Assembly (NCBI GenBank): GCA_964035545.1
Contig: OZ037770.1
Coordinates: 7,951,473 to 8,015,472 of the forward strand
Direction: 5' to 3'
DNA: 64,000 nt
Origin: Bugula neritina
Lineage: Eukaryota > Bryozoa > Gymnolaemata > Cheilostomatida > Bugulidae
The position numbers and the translations under genes are program-made. Below are positions 1-9,549 of this stretch, piece by piece. The stretch's first letter is position 1; the number at the start of each line of letters is the position of its first letter. The notes beneath the pieces are model-generated. The model was not told where the DNA came from. It did not search any database and saw only the letters and a list, made by a program, of their open reading frames with translations.

Positions 1-766
1 TCCTATATCCGGGTGGTTTAGGGCAGGGTCCTTGCGTGATGGTCCTGGGTGCGGGGAACTCCTGACGCAGCCGTTCGTAGCGAGCTGGGTCTGATATGAA
101 TGGTCGGATGAGATCAAGGAATTGTGGAAAGGAGGGTTCGTCGACTTCGAAAAGGTGTCCAACGTGGCATCCCATAGTTCGCTGGTGACGGAGGATGTAG
201 TCCCTGTGGTAACTATATTCACCACAGGGACAAAAGGTGGTGAAATAATGTTGGGGAACGTGAACTCGAAGTCTTCGTGGGGTGGTGAAATGAAGCTGGC
301 ATAAACGGCAGGTGGTGCATTGGTCGTCTCCCTTGTGTTCTCGTATAAGTGCTTCTGTGTCTGGGGTAACCCAGCATGACTGGTGTAAGAGTGCCTCCGG
401 AAGTGTAGTGGGAACGGGTTCCTCGTTCCAAGCCATTTCCAATGATGGCATGTTACAAGGCAGAGGAGAGAGAGCGGTATCTAAAAGAGCAGAATTACTG
501 TTAGATCGAGTGTGATCTTTACACCATAATTCTGATGACAACCGACTGTTACTAGTCTGGGAGTCATACATCTTTTTAGATAGCACTCGAGGGACTGAGT
601 CGTGTCCTGTAGACTGACAGAGAGACATAGTGTCAAGCTCCAGATCTAGTAGATCGTCGGCCATCGTTATGTTCTCGTCGCCTTTCACGTAGGACTCAGT
701 CCCCAGTAGTTGTGATTCAATCAAGGCGATTAAATCAGAACTGACTGATGGTAGACTCGTTTCCAT
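1..766 (-). CDS. Third ORF of element A, zinc-finger-like protein (partial at window edge)
   Basis: From ATG 766 the minus frame stays open to position 1 (255 codons), downstream of pol where env-type genes sit. The first part is Ser/Thr-rich and low in motifs; around 330-190 it has a CxxC pair (CTTCRLC), a RLRVHV stretch, then FCPCGEYSYH followed by spaced His residues, i.e. two C2H2/C2HC-like fingers, and then a conserved block ending LIRP. The same order occurs in element B at 9020-9247. There is no signal peptide or membrane segment, so it does not look like an envelope protein. An alternative 5' end is a short exon 822-798 spliced from 797 (GTAAGC) to an acceptor at 607, which keeps the frame. 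Nucleic-acid binding is inferred only from the Cys/His pattern. Confidence 0.65.
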   Translation of the reverse strand, partial: METSLPSVSSDLIALIESQLLGTESYVKGDENITMADDLLDLELDTMSLCQSTGHDSVPRVLSKKMYDSQTSNSRLSSELWCKDHTRSNSNSALLDTALSPLPCNMPSLEMAWNEEPVPTTLPEALLHQSCWVTPDTEALIREHKGDDQCTTCRLCQLHFTTPRRLRVHVPQHYFTTFCPCGEYSYHRDYILRHQRTMGCHVGHLFEVDEPSFPQFLDLIRPFISDPARYERLRQEFPAPRTITQGPCPKPPGYR

Positions 767-831
767 GAGTGGAAATGTTAGCTCAGAGCAAGCTTACCTG
801 AGAACCCGGTATTTGTAATCATACTCAGCGT

Positions 832-2070
832 TCAAGCTTGGATGTCCGTGGATTGAGTTTGAATGCGTCTGCCCTTGACAACGTCAGCGTACGAAAAGGC
901 TGGGCAGCGTGATTGTTGCGCACGGCTGGAACTATTTGCCCCGGGCGTAGTAGTTTTGTTTACTACTCCGCCTTCGCAAAAGTTGAGATTTCCGTGGTGT
1001 TCACAACTCCCACGCTTTGTTGCCAGTCCTTCCGTACGGCACCCAGCTGGACTTTCGTAACTGCCGTTTGTAACACGGTCACATACGAAGTCCTTCAGGT
1101 ATGCTGGGGGTTGTCTAGTACGCTGTCCCCGTTCCAGCGGTGACGTATCAGCTGGAGAGGGAGTTGTAGTTGTTGGTTGGGGCGGTGTGCTCACTGGTGA
1201 GCTATTTTGCTCTACCTGTGGCGTTTCTAGCCCGTCGTTGATGATGGTGTTTCCCTCTCCGCTGTTGTCTCCGGATGGAGCCCCTCCCACAGGGGGGTTT
1301 TGCACTTCCGGACGCGGACGCGGATCCGGAAGTGGTGGGGGTAGACTTGGTACTGGGGGCGGTGGGCGCACTTCCGCTGGTGGGAGTGGCGTTTCCTGCC
1401 TCACCAAGTCCTCCTCCCGCGGCACAACCACTTCGTATTCTGGTCCATGCCGTTGCCGCCCGCGCGTTGCTGTCTGCCTCCTGGGCTCCAACAACGGGGG
1501 GCTGCTCCTGCTGCTCCTGGGCTAGCCCAATACGGTTTCAAGCGGGCTTCATTCTGGACAGAGACCTGTCCAGATCGCTCCAACTTGTACGTATGATTGG
1601 GCATTGCCTCAACTACAACGTAGGGTCCCACAAACTTAGGCTGGAGCTTAGCCGCTTGTCCTCGACGCCTACGGTAGTTGATCATCCACACCCAGTCCCC
1701 AGTTTGATAGAGGGGTGGTTCCTGAGAGTCCTCCTGCCGTACCTGCCACTGCTTTGCTCGCAGTATTTCGTGTGCGGCCCTCAGGTCCTTTATCAATTTA
1801 CTGGCATACTCGTGGATAGTATAGTCCTGCTCTGGGATGTGGTATGTGAGGTGGTCAGGCACTCGCGTCTCTCGACCGAGCATCAGGAGGTTAGGGGTTC
1901 CCCCCGTACTGGTGTGTGGTGTACTACGGTAGGCCCGCATGACTTGCGGTAGTACCGTATCCCATTCCTCTTGACCCCGGCCGAGGAGCAGACTGCGCAG
2001 TGCATCGCCCAACATGCGGTTGTTGCGTTCCACCACCCCGTTGCCCTGAGGATGGTATGGAAGGTCCTGC
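832..2070 (-). pseudogene. Element A integrase C-terminus and proline-rich pol tail (frameshifted continuation of pol)
   Basis: Continues pol in two shifted frames. The frame open 2336-1401 holds the last part of the integrase core, including YHPQGNGVVERNN with the third catalytic acid (Glu), then the C-terminal domain. In the G run 1496-1501 the frame changes again to one open 1494-832, which is a linker very rich in Pro followed by a block QRTRQPPAYLKDF and a Cys/His motif (GSCEHHGN, NFC, NK, TP). The stop is at 834-832. The tail is matched by element B at 8280-8480, so it is a real part of this family's pol. The shifts separate the catalytic Glu from the two Asp, so integrase is not made intact from this copy. 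Confidence 0.85.
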
Positions 2071-5000
2071 TTTGGTTTACTCCCCAGAGGCGGCAGAGGT
2101 CGCTCAATAGTTGGGACTGGAATTGAGCCCCCTGATCCGAATGTATCTGTTCGGGTAGTCCGAGATAGCAGAATACATTTTGGTCCAGCACCCTGGCCAC
2201 CGTGGGGGCGGACGCATCTGGGATAGCCAGGGCGTCCGCCCACCGTGTAAAGTGGTCGGTTAATACTAGGATCCAACTGTTTCCTCTGGGGGTGACAGGC
2301 ATGGGTCCGACTAGGTCGATAGCTACCACCTGCCATGGCCTCCCAGCATATAGCCTACGCCGTCCCGCTTCGCCAGGGAGACGGCCATGCTTGCTGGCCT
2401 GGCAGATTTCGCATTGTTTGACTCTACGCCGTACCTCACGCTCTATGCCGGGCCAGTACCACCGGAGCTGTAACTTGGAGAGCACCTTGCTTACCCCGGC
2501 GTGGGCCTGTTTGTGGGTGTCCCATACTAACTCCCGGCGTATGGCGGCTGGGCAGATCACCCTCTTTCTTCCGTACTGGCTGTTGTGAGCGGCCACTGTG
2601 ATGGTCAGCAGACCATCTGGCCCGATCCGCAGGGAGTCCCAACGTTGACAGTACACCCGTAACTCGGTGCATCCCTGCCGCAGTTGTTCTTCACTGGGTC
2701 GTCGCCCCTCCTTTTTGGCGCGATATACGTCGGCTACTACTCCGGGGAGGTCCTCCTGGAGTCTTCGTAGCTCCCTGACGTTATCGGCCAAGACAGGATT
2801 GGCACGGAGGCGTTGGATAGCCTCCGGGGGCGTAGTGGCCTTCTGTAGGAGTTGACCCTGGTCCCAGTCATACTCCGTTTCAGAGTGGTTCAATGCTCTC
2901 AACTCGGATTTTGGGGGACCTCCATCCCTCTTCTCGATGTTGAGGCACTGCTTGCACCCCTCATCCGGTCGCCGGCTCAGTCCATCAGCATTGCCGTGTT
3001 TCTTACCGGGCCGATGCTCGATCCGGTAAGAGAACTCGGCCAGGACCTCGAGCCATCGGGCGACTTGGCTGGACGGTTCTGCTCTCTTGCATAACCAAAT
3101 CAAGGAGGCGTGGTCGGTCCGCAAGCGGAACTTCCTGCCGTATAGATAAGGTTTGAAATGCTTCACCGACTTGATTACTGCCAGCAGTTCCTTTCGGGTA
3201 GTGCAGTAATTTCGTTCAGTGGGTGAGAGAGACTTACTGTAATAGGCCACGACCACTTCGCGGCCCTCCTGCACCTGGGACAGCACAGCGCCGACATTTT
3301 GGTCACTGGCGTCAGTATCGAGGATGTACTCCAGGGCAGGATCTGGATAGGCTAGGATAGGGGCCTCCAGCAGGCGGCCCTTGAGGCAGTCAAACGCTCT
3401 CTGTTCGACGGGAGTCCACTGCCAGGTCACCCCCTTTGTGGTGAGCCGGTTTAATGGCTGCGCTACCCCCGCAAAGTCTGGTATGTATTGCCTGTAATAC
3501 CCTACCAGCCCCAGGAAAGCCCGTAGTCCGGTCAAATCCTGAGGGGTTACCCAATCTTCTATAGCTCGTACCTTTTCAGGATCCGTCGCCACACCGTGAC
3601 GGCCGACGACGTGCCCCAGGTACTTCACCTCTGGCTGCAAGAGAGCGCACTTGGAGGGTTTGAGCTTCAGATTGGCACCTCGGAGTCGATCGAAGACCTC
3701 CCGCAGACGGCTGACGTGTGTTTGAAAGTCTGGGGAGATCACGATGACGTCGTCGAGGTATACCAGCAGTGTCTTCCAGTGGAGTCCACTGAGGACCTGT
3801 TCCATGAGCCGCTGGAACGTGGCGAGGGCAGAAGTCAGTCCAAAGGGGAGGACTTTCCACTTCCATAAGCTGTCGCGCGTGATGAACGCCGCCTTCTCCT
3901 GGGCGTCCGGGCTGAGGGGGACCTGCCAATAGCCGCTCAACAAGTCTAGCGTACTGAAGTACTTGCTGCCGGCTAAGGCGTCTAGATATTCGTCGATCCT
4001 GGGTAAGGGATAGGCGTCCTGTATGGTCACGCTATTGAGCTTGCGATAATCCACACAGAACCGCCAACTGCCGTCTTTCTTTCGGACCAGGACGACCGGC
4101 GAGCTCCACGCACTATGTGCTGGCTCGATGAGGCCGCGGTCCAAAAGATCCCGGACTTGTTGGCTGACTTCCTTTTCCTTCTCGGGTCCCAGCCTCCTAG
4201 TGGGCTGTCGAATAGGGGTAGTTCCTGCAGCTAGCGGTATCTCATGACGGACGGCCGTGGTTAGGCCGACGTCATGGTCCCCGCTGCTGAACACGTCGCT
4301 ATAATCACGTAACAACTGAGCCATGACCTGACGTTCCACATTGCTCGTGCAGCCGTCACACGCTGCCTGGTATAACTCTTTGACGTGTGGTGGGACGGTC
4401 CCCCGCCTAACTGACGGGCTCTGTTGGGGACCTTCCGTCGCAGCTCCCAGCGACGGCCCTATATCCTCCTCCTGAACGGAGCTGAAGCGACCCAGCATGG
4501 ATCCTGACGGCAATTGTACCGCTTCGGAGAAGGGGTTGACACACTGCACCAAGATCTCTCCTCGGTCAGTCAGCCGGTTAAGACTGCTGGCGAGTTGGGT
4601 TCTTGTGTGCGCACCTTCGACAACCCCTAACCCCGAGAGTTGGCTATTGTTCACTCTGCAGTGAACGGTAGCCCGGGAGCGGCCGGGTATAGTACAGTTC
4701 CGTACTACCTGCACACCTCCCGCTAGGGGACGACCGAACTTGTCGACACAGGCGAGCTCCCTGCCGCCCATTAGCATGGCTGACTTGCTAAAGTCAATAT
4801 GGCACCCGTGTCTCTTCAAGAACGGCATCCCCAGTATGGCATCTTCTTCAAGTTGGTTGATGACGAAGGTTTCCTGAATGACCTGGTCGCGGACGCGCCC
4901 AGTCAGTTCTATGATACCGTAGAAAGGAATCCGTGACCCGTCAGCTAGGGTGCCCGGTTCCCCGGTATAGGGAGCTAAGGCTCCCCTCTCCCTAGGGGGG

Positions 5001-5521
5001 AGGGTGTCAAAGACCCGACGGCTGAGGAGATTAGTGGTACACCCGGAGTCTAACAGAAAGGTGACAGCTTTGCCAGCCACCTTTCCTGGCAAGAAGTAGC
5101 TGCCTCCGTGAGGTTGTACCCGTACTCCCCCAGCGTGCTCGGTCTCGGCCGAACGGGGCTGTGCCTGTTTGTTCCGCGGTTTGCGGGGCCTGTGAGAGTT
5201 TCCTTGCGGGGGGGGTGTTTTGATCCCCCCCCGATGCCCTGAGGGGCCTCGGTGGTCTGCTCCATTTCTGGTAGCGGACCGAAGCGGTTGGTGAGAGGCA
5301 GAGAGAAGGGGTCTCGTGGTCGACCCGGTTGGCTGGTTCGGCGGGGTGTTTGCCACTGATGGGGGGCGTGCCGCTGGGCCCGTACGGGCTCCTGGTGACA
5401 TCCATCCCGTTTTCCTCTCGGTTTGGGTCTGCGGAGCTCTGGAGGTCTCCGGGGAGGTTGGGGTTTCTGCTGCCGTTTGAATCGTGGGCTGCTGGAGCGG
5501 CGGTGTCCCTGGATGCCGCAT
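1883..5521 (-). CDS. pol: Element A pol polyprotein: protease, reverse transcriptase, RNase H, integrase N-terminal part
   Basis: Ty3/gypsy-type domain order. Aspartic protease motif FLLDSGCTTNLLS is followed by reverse transcriptase (LDLLSGYWQVPL; YLDD catalytic box near 3760), RNase H (LDTDAS) and integrase with an HHCC zinc domain (H-x3-H ... CEICQASKHG) and the first two catalytic Asp (AIDLVGPM; IHSDQGAQF). The true integrase frame leaves this ORF at about 2068, so the last residues are out of frame. The pol frame overlaps gag by about 470 nt, which suggests gag-pol is made by ribosomal frameshifting, although lesions in this copy blur where. The first ~120 codons (5521-5150) are Pro/Arg-rich and may not belong to pol. 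Confidence 0.9.
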   Translation of the reverse strand: MRHPGTPPLQQPTIQTAAETPTSPETSRAPQTQTERKTGWMSPGARTGPAARPPSVANTPPNQPTGSTTRPLLSASHQPLRSATRNGADHRGPSGHRGGIKTPPPQGNSHRPRKPRNKQAQPRSAETEHAGGVRVQPHGGSYFLPGKVAGKAVTFLLDSGCTTNLLSRRVFDTLPPRERGALAPYTGEPGTLADGSRIPFYGIIELTGRVRDQVIQETFVINQLEEDAILGMPFLKRHGCHIDFSKSAMLMGGRELACVDKFGRPLAGGVQVVRNCTIPGRSRATVHCRVNNSQLSGLGVVEGAHTRTQLASSLNRLTDRGEILVQCVNPFSEAVQLPSGSMLGRFSSVQEEDIGPSLGAATEGPQQSPSVRRGTVPPHVKELYQAACDGCTSNVERQVMAQLLRDYSDVFSSGDHDVGLTTAVRHEIPLAAGTTPIRQPTRRLGPEKEKEVSQQVRDLLDRGLIEPAHSAWSSPVVLVRKKDGSWRFCVDYRKLNSVTIQDAYPLPRIDEYLDALAGSKYFSTLDLLSGYWQVPLSPDAQEKAAFITRDSLWKWKVLPFGLTSALATFQRLMEQVLSGLHWKTLLVYLDDVIVISPDFQTHVSRLREVFDRLRGANLKLKPSKCALLQPEVKYLGHVVGRHGVATDPEKVRAIEDWVTPQDLTGLRAFLGLVGYYRQYIPDFAGVAQPLNRLTTKGVTWQWTPVEQRAFDCLKGRLLEAPILAYPDPALEYILDTDASDQNVGAVLSQVQEGREVVVAYYSKSLSPTERNYCTTRKELLAVIKSVKHFKPYLYGRKFRLRTDHASLIWLCKRAEPSSQVARWLEVLAEFSYRIEHRPGKKHGNADGLSRRPDEGCKQCLNIEKRDGGPPKSELRALNHSETEYDWDQGQLLQKATTPPEAIQRLRANPVLADNVRELRRLQEDLPGVVADVYRAKKEGRRPSEEQLRQGCTELRVYCQRWDSLRIGPDGLLTITVAAHNSQYGRKRVICPAAIRRELVWDTHKQAHAGVSKVLSKLQLRWYWPGIEREVRRRVKQCEICQASKHGRLPGEAGRRRLYAGRPWQVVAIDLVGPMPVTPRGNSWILVLTDHFTRWADALAIPDASAPTVARVLDQNVFCYLGLPEQIHSDQGAQFQSQLLSDLCRLWGVNQSRTFHTILRATGWWNATTACWAMHCAVCSSAGVKRNGIRYYRKSCGPTVVHHTPVRGEPLTS

Positions 5522-6288
5522 TCCCAGCGTTGCATAGTGGGTCTGGGGGGTTTTGTGGCTGGTCTCTTATTTTTCCTGGAGTGGTTGTATGTTATGGTCG
5601 CCACCAATTGTCCCAGTTTAGTCATCAAGCGGTCCATCTCCATCTCTATAGGGGGGTTAGTGGTAGCGGCAGCTATGCGGACCGGGTGGTCTGGCTCCCT
5701 AGAGGTCCGTGGAGTAGTCTCCTCCGTCTTGTAGAGTTGCTCGGCCCCAGCGTAGGCCTTGTTTTCTTGGATTGCGGCCTCGATCGTGGTTACTCCCTTG
5801 GCTTGTAACTGGTGGTGGAAGTCCAAAGAGTTGAGGGACTGTACAAAAGCTTCGAATGTATAGTGCCGTCTGTGTGTTTCTGGCAGATCGCTATACGCGG
5901 TCCGTGCCAGTCTCTGCACCAGAGTGGCGTGATCAGGAAGCGGTGTACATGTTTTGCGGAGCAGTCCCTGCAGCCTAGACTTGGCGACGGCAACGGGTAT
6001 GCCAAAACGGGCCCGTAGTGTAGCAATGATCCCGTTTACGCTAGACTTCCACCTGTACGGCTTGGCTTCTTCCGTCAGTGCCATTCGCAGTTTCGCAAGA
6101 GTTACTCTTGGCGGCCATCTTGTAATGGCTGCAACTTCACGGAACTCTTGAATGAACTGTTCAACATCTTCAAGGCCCGTGAATACGGGAACCTCTAATG
6201 TATTCCTATATGCCTCCTCTCCAGCTCTGAGAGGGCCTATGATAATGTTTCGCTCACCTTCTTCCATTGAAGTTACACTTTCGTCCAT
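5050..6288 (-). CDS. gag: Element A gag (capsid/nucleocapsid)
   Basis: Begins with ATG at 6288, 62 nt after the 5' LTR end, directly after the primer site. The N-terminal two thirds look like a retrotransposon capsid region (pattern W-PP-V---K--MAL-EEAKPY and R--R-GIPVA---SRLQGLLRKT). A single degraded zinc knuckle (WECGIQGH) follows, then a Pro/Arg/Lys-rich basic stretch. The end of this ORF (about 5300-5050) is probably read in another frame in the functional ancestor because protease-like sequence is encoded in the overlapping frame. Confidence 0.75.
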   Translation of the reverse strand: MDESVTSMEEGERNIIIGPLRAGEEAYRNTLEVPVFTGLEDVEQFIQEFREVAAITRWPPRVTLAKLRMALTEEAKPYRWKSSVNGIIATLRARFGIPVAVAKSRLQGLLRKTCTPLPDHATLVQRLARTAYSDLPETHRRHYTFEAFVQSLNSLDFHHQLQAKGVTTIEAAIQENKAYAGAEQLYKTEETTPRTSREPDHPVRIAAATTNPPIEMEMDRLMTKLGQLVATITYNHSRKNKRPATKPPRPTMQRWECGIQGHRRSSSPRFKRQQKPQPPRRPPELRRPKPRGKRDGCHQEPVRAQRHAPHQWQTPRRTSQPGRPRDPFSLPLTNRFGPLPEMEQTTEAPQGIGGGSKHPPRKETLTGPANRGTNRHSPVRPRPSTLGEYGYNLTEAATSCQERWLAKLSPFC

Positions 6289-6331
6289 GATGTTCTAATA
6301 CTTTCTCATTGTTTTTATATAGTAGCTAGTG

Positions 6332-6349
6332 ATCCCACCGCTGCCACCA
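6332..6349 (-). other. Element A primer-binding site, tRNA-Leu type
   Basis: Minus-strand TGGTGGCAGCGGTGGGAT starts one base after the LTR end and is an 18-nt complement to the 3' end of animal tRNA-Leu of the AAG/TAG class including CCA (recalled from known tRNA sequences). It fixes the LTR boundary and orientation. Confidence 0.8.
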
Positions 6350-6350
6350 C

Positions 6351-6627
6351 TGTAGTAATTCGTGCAATTACTGTCCGTGGGTTCCTAGCTTGTGATTATA
6401 GTCTATTTATCCACATCAATAAAGTATTTAAGTAAGATTCCACAAGGTTTATTTACTACTAAGTATATTGAAAAATACAAAAAGTACGCAGATTAGAAAC
6501 ACTACACCTTTACTTGTTTAGTACGCTCTCTCTACTACTACTACTACCACTCGCCGAGGGTTATCACATGACGCACTCTGATTGGCTGAAGGGGCTTGGG
6601 GGACGCGCGTATTACGTCCTCACTACA
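6351..6627 (-). repeat. Element A 5' LTR
   Basis: 277 bp with perfect 6-bp inverted ends (TGTAGT...ACTACA), directly followed by the primer site. Its outer end abuts Polinton sequence 11 bp beyond the protease stop; the flanking ATATT (6628-6632) is the likely target duplication, whose partner is outside the window. Confidence 0.8.
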
Positions 6628-6638
6628 ATATTACAGCT

Positions 6639-6746
6639 TTAAATTTTAACAGGATAAGAAGCTTGCTCAAAAATAAAAGGTAAGTCTACAATTTCCAGTT
6701 TTTTATTTAAAAAATTACTATATTTTTGATTGATGTAATTAAATAT
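6639..6746 (-). pseudogene. Polinton protease, 3' end (left copy)
   Basis: Matches in inverted orientation the last 35 codons and stop of the intact protease at 27,430-27,537, with a few substitutions. It is separated from the rest of its gene by element B. The stop codon is at 6641-6639. Confidence 0.88.
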
Positions 6747-7115
6747 TGTAATGGGATTACGTAGTATAATAATGGGGTCGTCTCCTCTTGTATGGGAATA
6801 CTTATAACTATTGTAATGGGATTACGTAGCATAATAATGCATTTGTCTCCTCCTGTTTGGGAATACTTATAACTATGTTTTACTATCCAATCAGAAGGAC
6901 CGGAAGACAAGGTTCCGGTCAAGTGACTGTTCGCGGGTTAGCTAGCAGAAACCATGTGTGTTGAGAGCAGGGGCTCGTAGTAGTAAGACGTGTTATAATT
7001 GATTGATGTATTGTGGTTTTGACATACTGTTATAATTATGTTTATCGAGTTAAATAAAGGTTATCAAACGCAAGCTCTGTTAGTAGTTGCTAGTTAAATT
7101 GAAACTAAATACGCA
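6747..7115 (+). repeat. Element B 5' LTR, with 65-bp duplication and truncated 3' end
   Basis: Matches the 3' LTR (9821-10128) but the first 65 bp are tandemly duplicated (6747-6811 and 6812-6876), and the last 39 bp present in the 3' LTR are missing. Sequence after ACGCA (7115) is pol, not a primer site, so a deletion joined LTR to pol. Confidence 0.85.
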
Positions 7116-7177
7116 GGCACCCGAGCGTCCCACCTGCCCGCAGCTCTAACTAGCTGACACGGAGAGGAAAGACCTCG

Positions 7178-7942
7178 GTGCCATGCCTCCACTCCCCCTC
7201 GGAGACGGTGAACCTACCACCCACCTCTCCACCGAGCTGTACTCCTTCTGTTCAAGAAGGTAACAGCAGGCCATCGCGGGGAACCGCGATGGGAAGTCCT
7301 CTAGAGAGCCCGTCTCTAGGGCGGAGGACTGCCTCACTCCACGCCCCACACAGCCCGGGGACTCACGGGGGAGAATCAGACGGTTGTGTAGATAACGAGA
7401 AGCGCCAAGAGACGGCCACGTTACTACACAAAACCGAGGCTGCACCTCACTTTGGGGACCCTGACATGCCCCCAGAGGTGGCACAGGACCCCCACGCCGA
7501 ACCCATCTCATCCGATGGCGTCAAGGAGCTACAACACCTTCAGGAACATCTTCCGGGGGTGGTAGCCGACGTCTATCGAATAAAACGGGAAGGGCGACGA
7601 CCCAGTGACAAACAACCGAAGCAGGGCTGCGCTGAATGGCAGCTGTACTGCTGACGTTGAAACGCACTGCGGATAGGGCCGGATGGTTTATTGACCATAT
7701 TTTTGACCGCTAACCACAACCAGCCAGACCAGGAGAGGACCCTCTGTCCTGTCGCCATCCGCCGGGAGTTGATAGAAGAGGTACACCAACAGGCTCACGG
7801 GGGAGCCCAACAGGTGCTCACCGAACTACAACTCTGGTGGTATTGGCCTAACATGGAGCGTGAAGTACGGCGCAGAGTTAGGCAGTGTGGAGTCTGCCGG
7901 GCCAGTAAGCACGGCCGCCCTCCTGACAAGGTGGGGCGGTGA
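7178..7942 (+). pseudogene. Element B pol remnant (post-RNase H linker and integrase zinc domain)
   Basis: The linker around 7530-7650 shares HLPGVVADVYR and KREGRRPS with element A pol. After a stop at 7652, another frame (7691-7942) holds the integrase HHCC domain: H-x3-H (HQQAHGG), LWWYWPNMEREVRRR, and CGVCRASKHG. The catalytic core that should follow is absent; the frame runs straight towards the proline-rich tail, so there is a second internal deletion after the zinc domain. Confidence 0.8.
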
Positions 7943-8529
7943 AGGTAAAGTGCAAAAGGGCCCGGGCAGACGGAGACTGCTGACCTGGTCGACAAACCGC
8001 CCAGGAGGCGACCCAAAGCAGTGGCGAGGCAGGAAAAGCCACACCCGTTCAGGGAAGTGCGCTCACCGCCTTCAGCGTGCAAGCTGCCACCACCACTTCC
8101 TAGGTCAGAAACCGACCTGAAAGTGCAAAACCCCCCCCCCCCACAAGAGGGGCTCCGTACGGAGATGCTGGGGAAGCTCCATTTGTCACAGACTGGCTGG
8201 AGGCACCACCCGTGAGACGTGACTGTCCACGGGTGAGTAAACCGCCTTGGTTGATGACGACACCTCAAAAACGGTGTTCTAGGCAAACCCCCGCGTACCT
8301 CAAAGACTTACCACGTGCCGTTCAGAGCGCGGTCAAATGTCCCACGAGGTATCGTACGGGGAAGATGGCAAAATGTGGGAGTTGTGAACACCACGGGAAT
8401 ACCAACTTTTGCCTCGGCGGAATCTCAAATAAGATTCATACGCCGGAGGTAATAAGTCATAGTCACGTTTCACAGCCATGCTGCTCGCTCTTTTATCACA
8501 TTGATACAGCTTTGAGTAGACGTACGTAG
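7943..8529 (+). pseudogene. Element B pol tail remnant
   Basis: Several short frames match the end of element A pol: a Pro-rich linker (8040-8150, with a C homopolymer at 8128-8140), RQTPAYLKDL near 8283, and the Cys/His block CGSCEHHGN with NFC, NK and TP spacing (8370-8450). The stop follows at 8527. Shared residues in otherwise diverged copies suggest past selection on this tail. Confidence 0.7.
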
Positions 8530-8557
8530 GAATCATAAACATACCACTCTCGTTACA

Positions 8558-9549
8558 ATGGCTTGCCAAGAATCGAGAGGTGAGTTAGTTATGTTTTGGT
8601 ACGAGAACTAAACTGTATTAATCAGCTTAACAGTAACAGAATAAGCTGGAGACTCGATAATGATTTTTAGTGGTGAGAACTCACATTGACTTTAAGACTG
8701 AACAGTCTGTCATAGCGGTGTGTGTTTTCGATCAACTATTCATTAACTGAGTCTCACGAGTGTCAAATAGAGTTAAGTACTCGCCAGGCTGTATACGCCG
8801 GCCGTACTCAGTGTACCCTCTTTACACTGTTATACTCTAGCAGATCACACTCGATCGACCAACTCCGGGTCACAAGGTCTGCTCTCCCTCTCTTCCTTAG
8901 ATAACGGACTGGAAATGGACAACGGACTGCCCGTGGTGCTGCGTCGAAGACACAGATGGGTGTCACGACAGACGGAGCGGCAAATTGAAGAAGCCTGGGG
9001 ACCAAGTAGGTCACAACGAACCTGCCACGTGTGCTATGAGGAGCTCCCCTAACACCAAGGACTACGGCTGCACGTGAATGCACACTTCCTCTTACGCTTC
9101 TGTCCGTGTGGATTTCACGACGTCTATCCATACCCTGTTTTGGCGCATATGATGGACTGTTTCACAGGCAAAGGCTATGTAGTGGACGCGGACAACTACG
9201 ACCAGTACTTGGAAGCCATTAGACCTCCGGGTTTTATACCCTGCTAACAACCGCCCGCCAGAAGTCCCCCATGGTAAAGACTGTCGCTGCAATCATACCC
9301 CAGCCAGACAACACCCCCATGGAAGCATCAGATTCCCCAGAAGAAGCGACGCCAGCTCCGACCAGGCCTAACCGACTAGCGACCGTCGAGGAAAGACTCC
9401 TACGACTGCAGGATGAATTTACCCAATTGGCCCTCGACTTACTCAGCACTACAATGGGCCTTAGTGAACTGAAGGGCTCAGTAGGACGCCTTAAGCGTAG
9501 ACTACGTGCACGGCAGGCACGGCACCGGGTCCAGTTCCTACAAAATTAG
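8558..9549 (+). pseudogene. Element B third ORF, zinc-finger-like, probably two exons
   Basis: A short ATG exon (8558-8579) ends at a strong donor (GTGAGT at 8580) and the frame resumes after a pyrimidine-rich acceptor (CTCTCTTCCTTAG ending 8900). The joined frame reads into a basic region and the finger block: CHVCYEE, GLRLHV, FCPCGFH, spaced His, and LEAIRP, the same order as element A. One nonsense TAA at 9050-9052 breaks the first finger and the frame ends at 9245-9247. A further open frame 9271-9549, helical with a basic end, may be the C-terminal part after a frameshift. Not a normal envelope gene. Confidence 0.55.

Larger units (their letters stand above)
1..6627 (-). mobile_element. 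Element A: Ty3/gypsy-like LTR retrotransposon, 3' LTR outside window
   Basis: Read on the minus strand: 5' LTR (6351-6627), tRNA-Leu primer site (6332-6349), gag, pol (protease, reverse transcriptase, RNase H, integrase), a proline-rich pol tail, then a third ORF that runs off the window edge. The element lies immediately after the protease stop codon of the Polinton; the uninterrupted inverted copy at 27,540-27,548 shows the empty site. Two frameshifts in pol (about 2068 and in the G run 1496-1501) make this copy defective. The 3' LTR and second target duplication must lie before position 1. Confidence 0.9.

Noticed and set aside
1187-1952. Plus-strand frames of 112 and 225 codons over element A pol
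   Set aside because: They are antisense to the proline-rich and integrase coding region; no motif or start context of their own.
5329-5808. 159-codon plus-strand frame
   Set aside because: Antisense shadow of element A gag/pol; Gly/Trp-rich composition reflects the Pro/Arg-rich opposite strand.
8808-9131. Minus-strand 107-codon ORF in element B
   Set aside because: Antisense to the zinc-finger ORF, which is supported by homology with element A.
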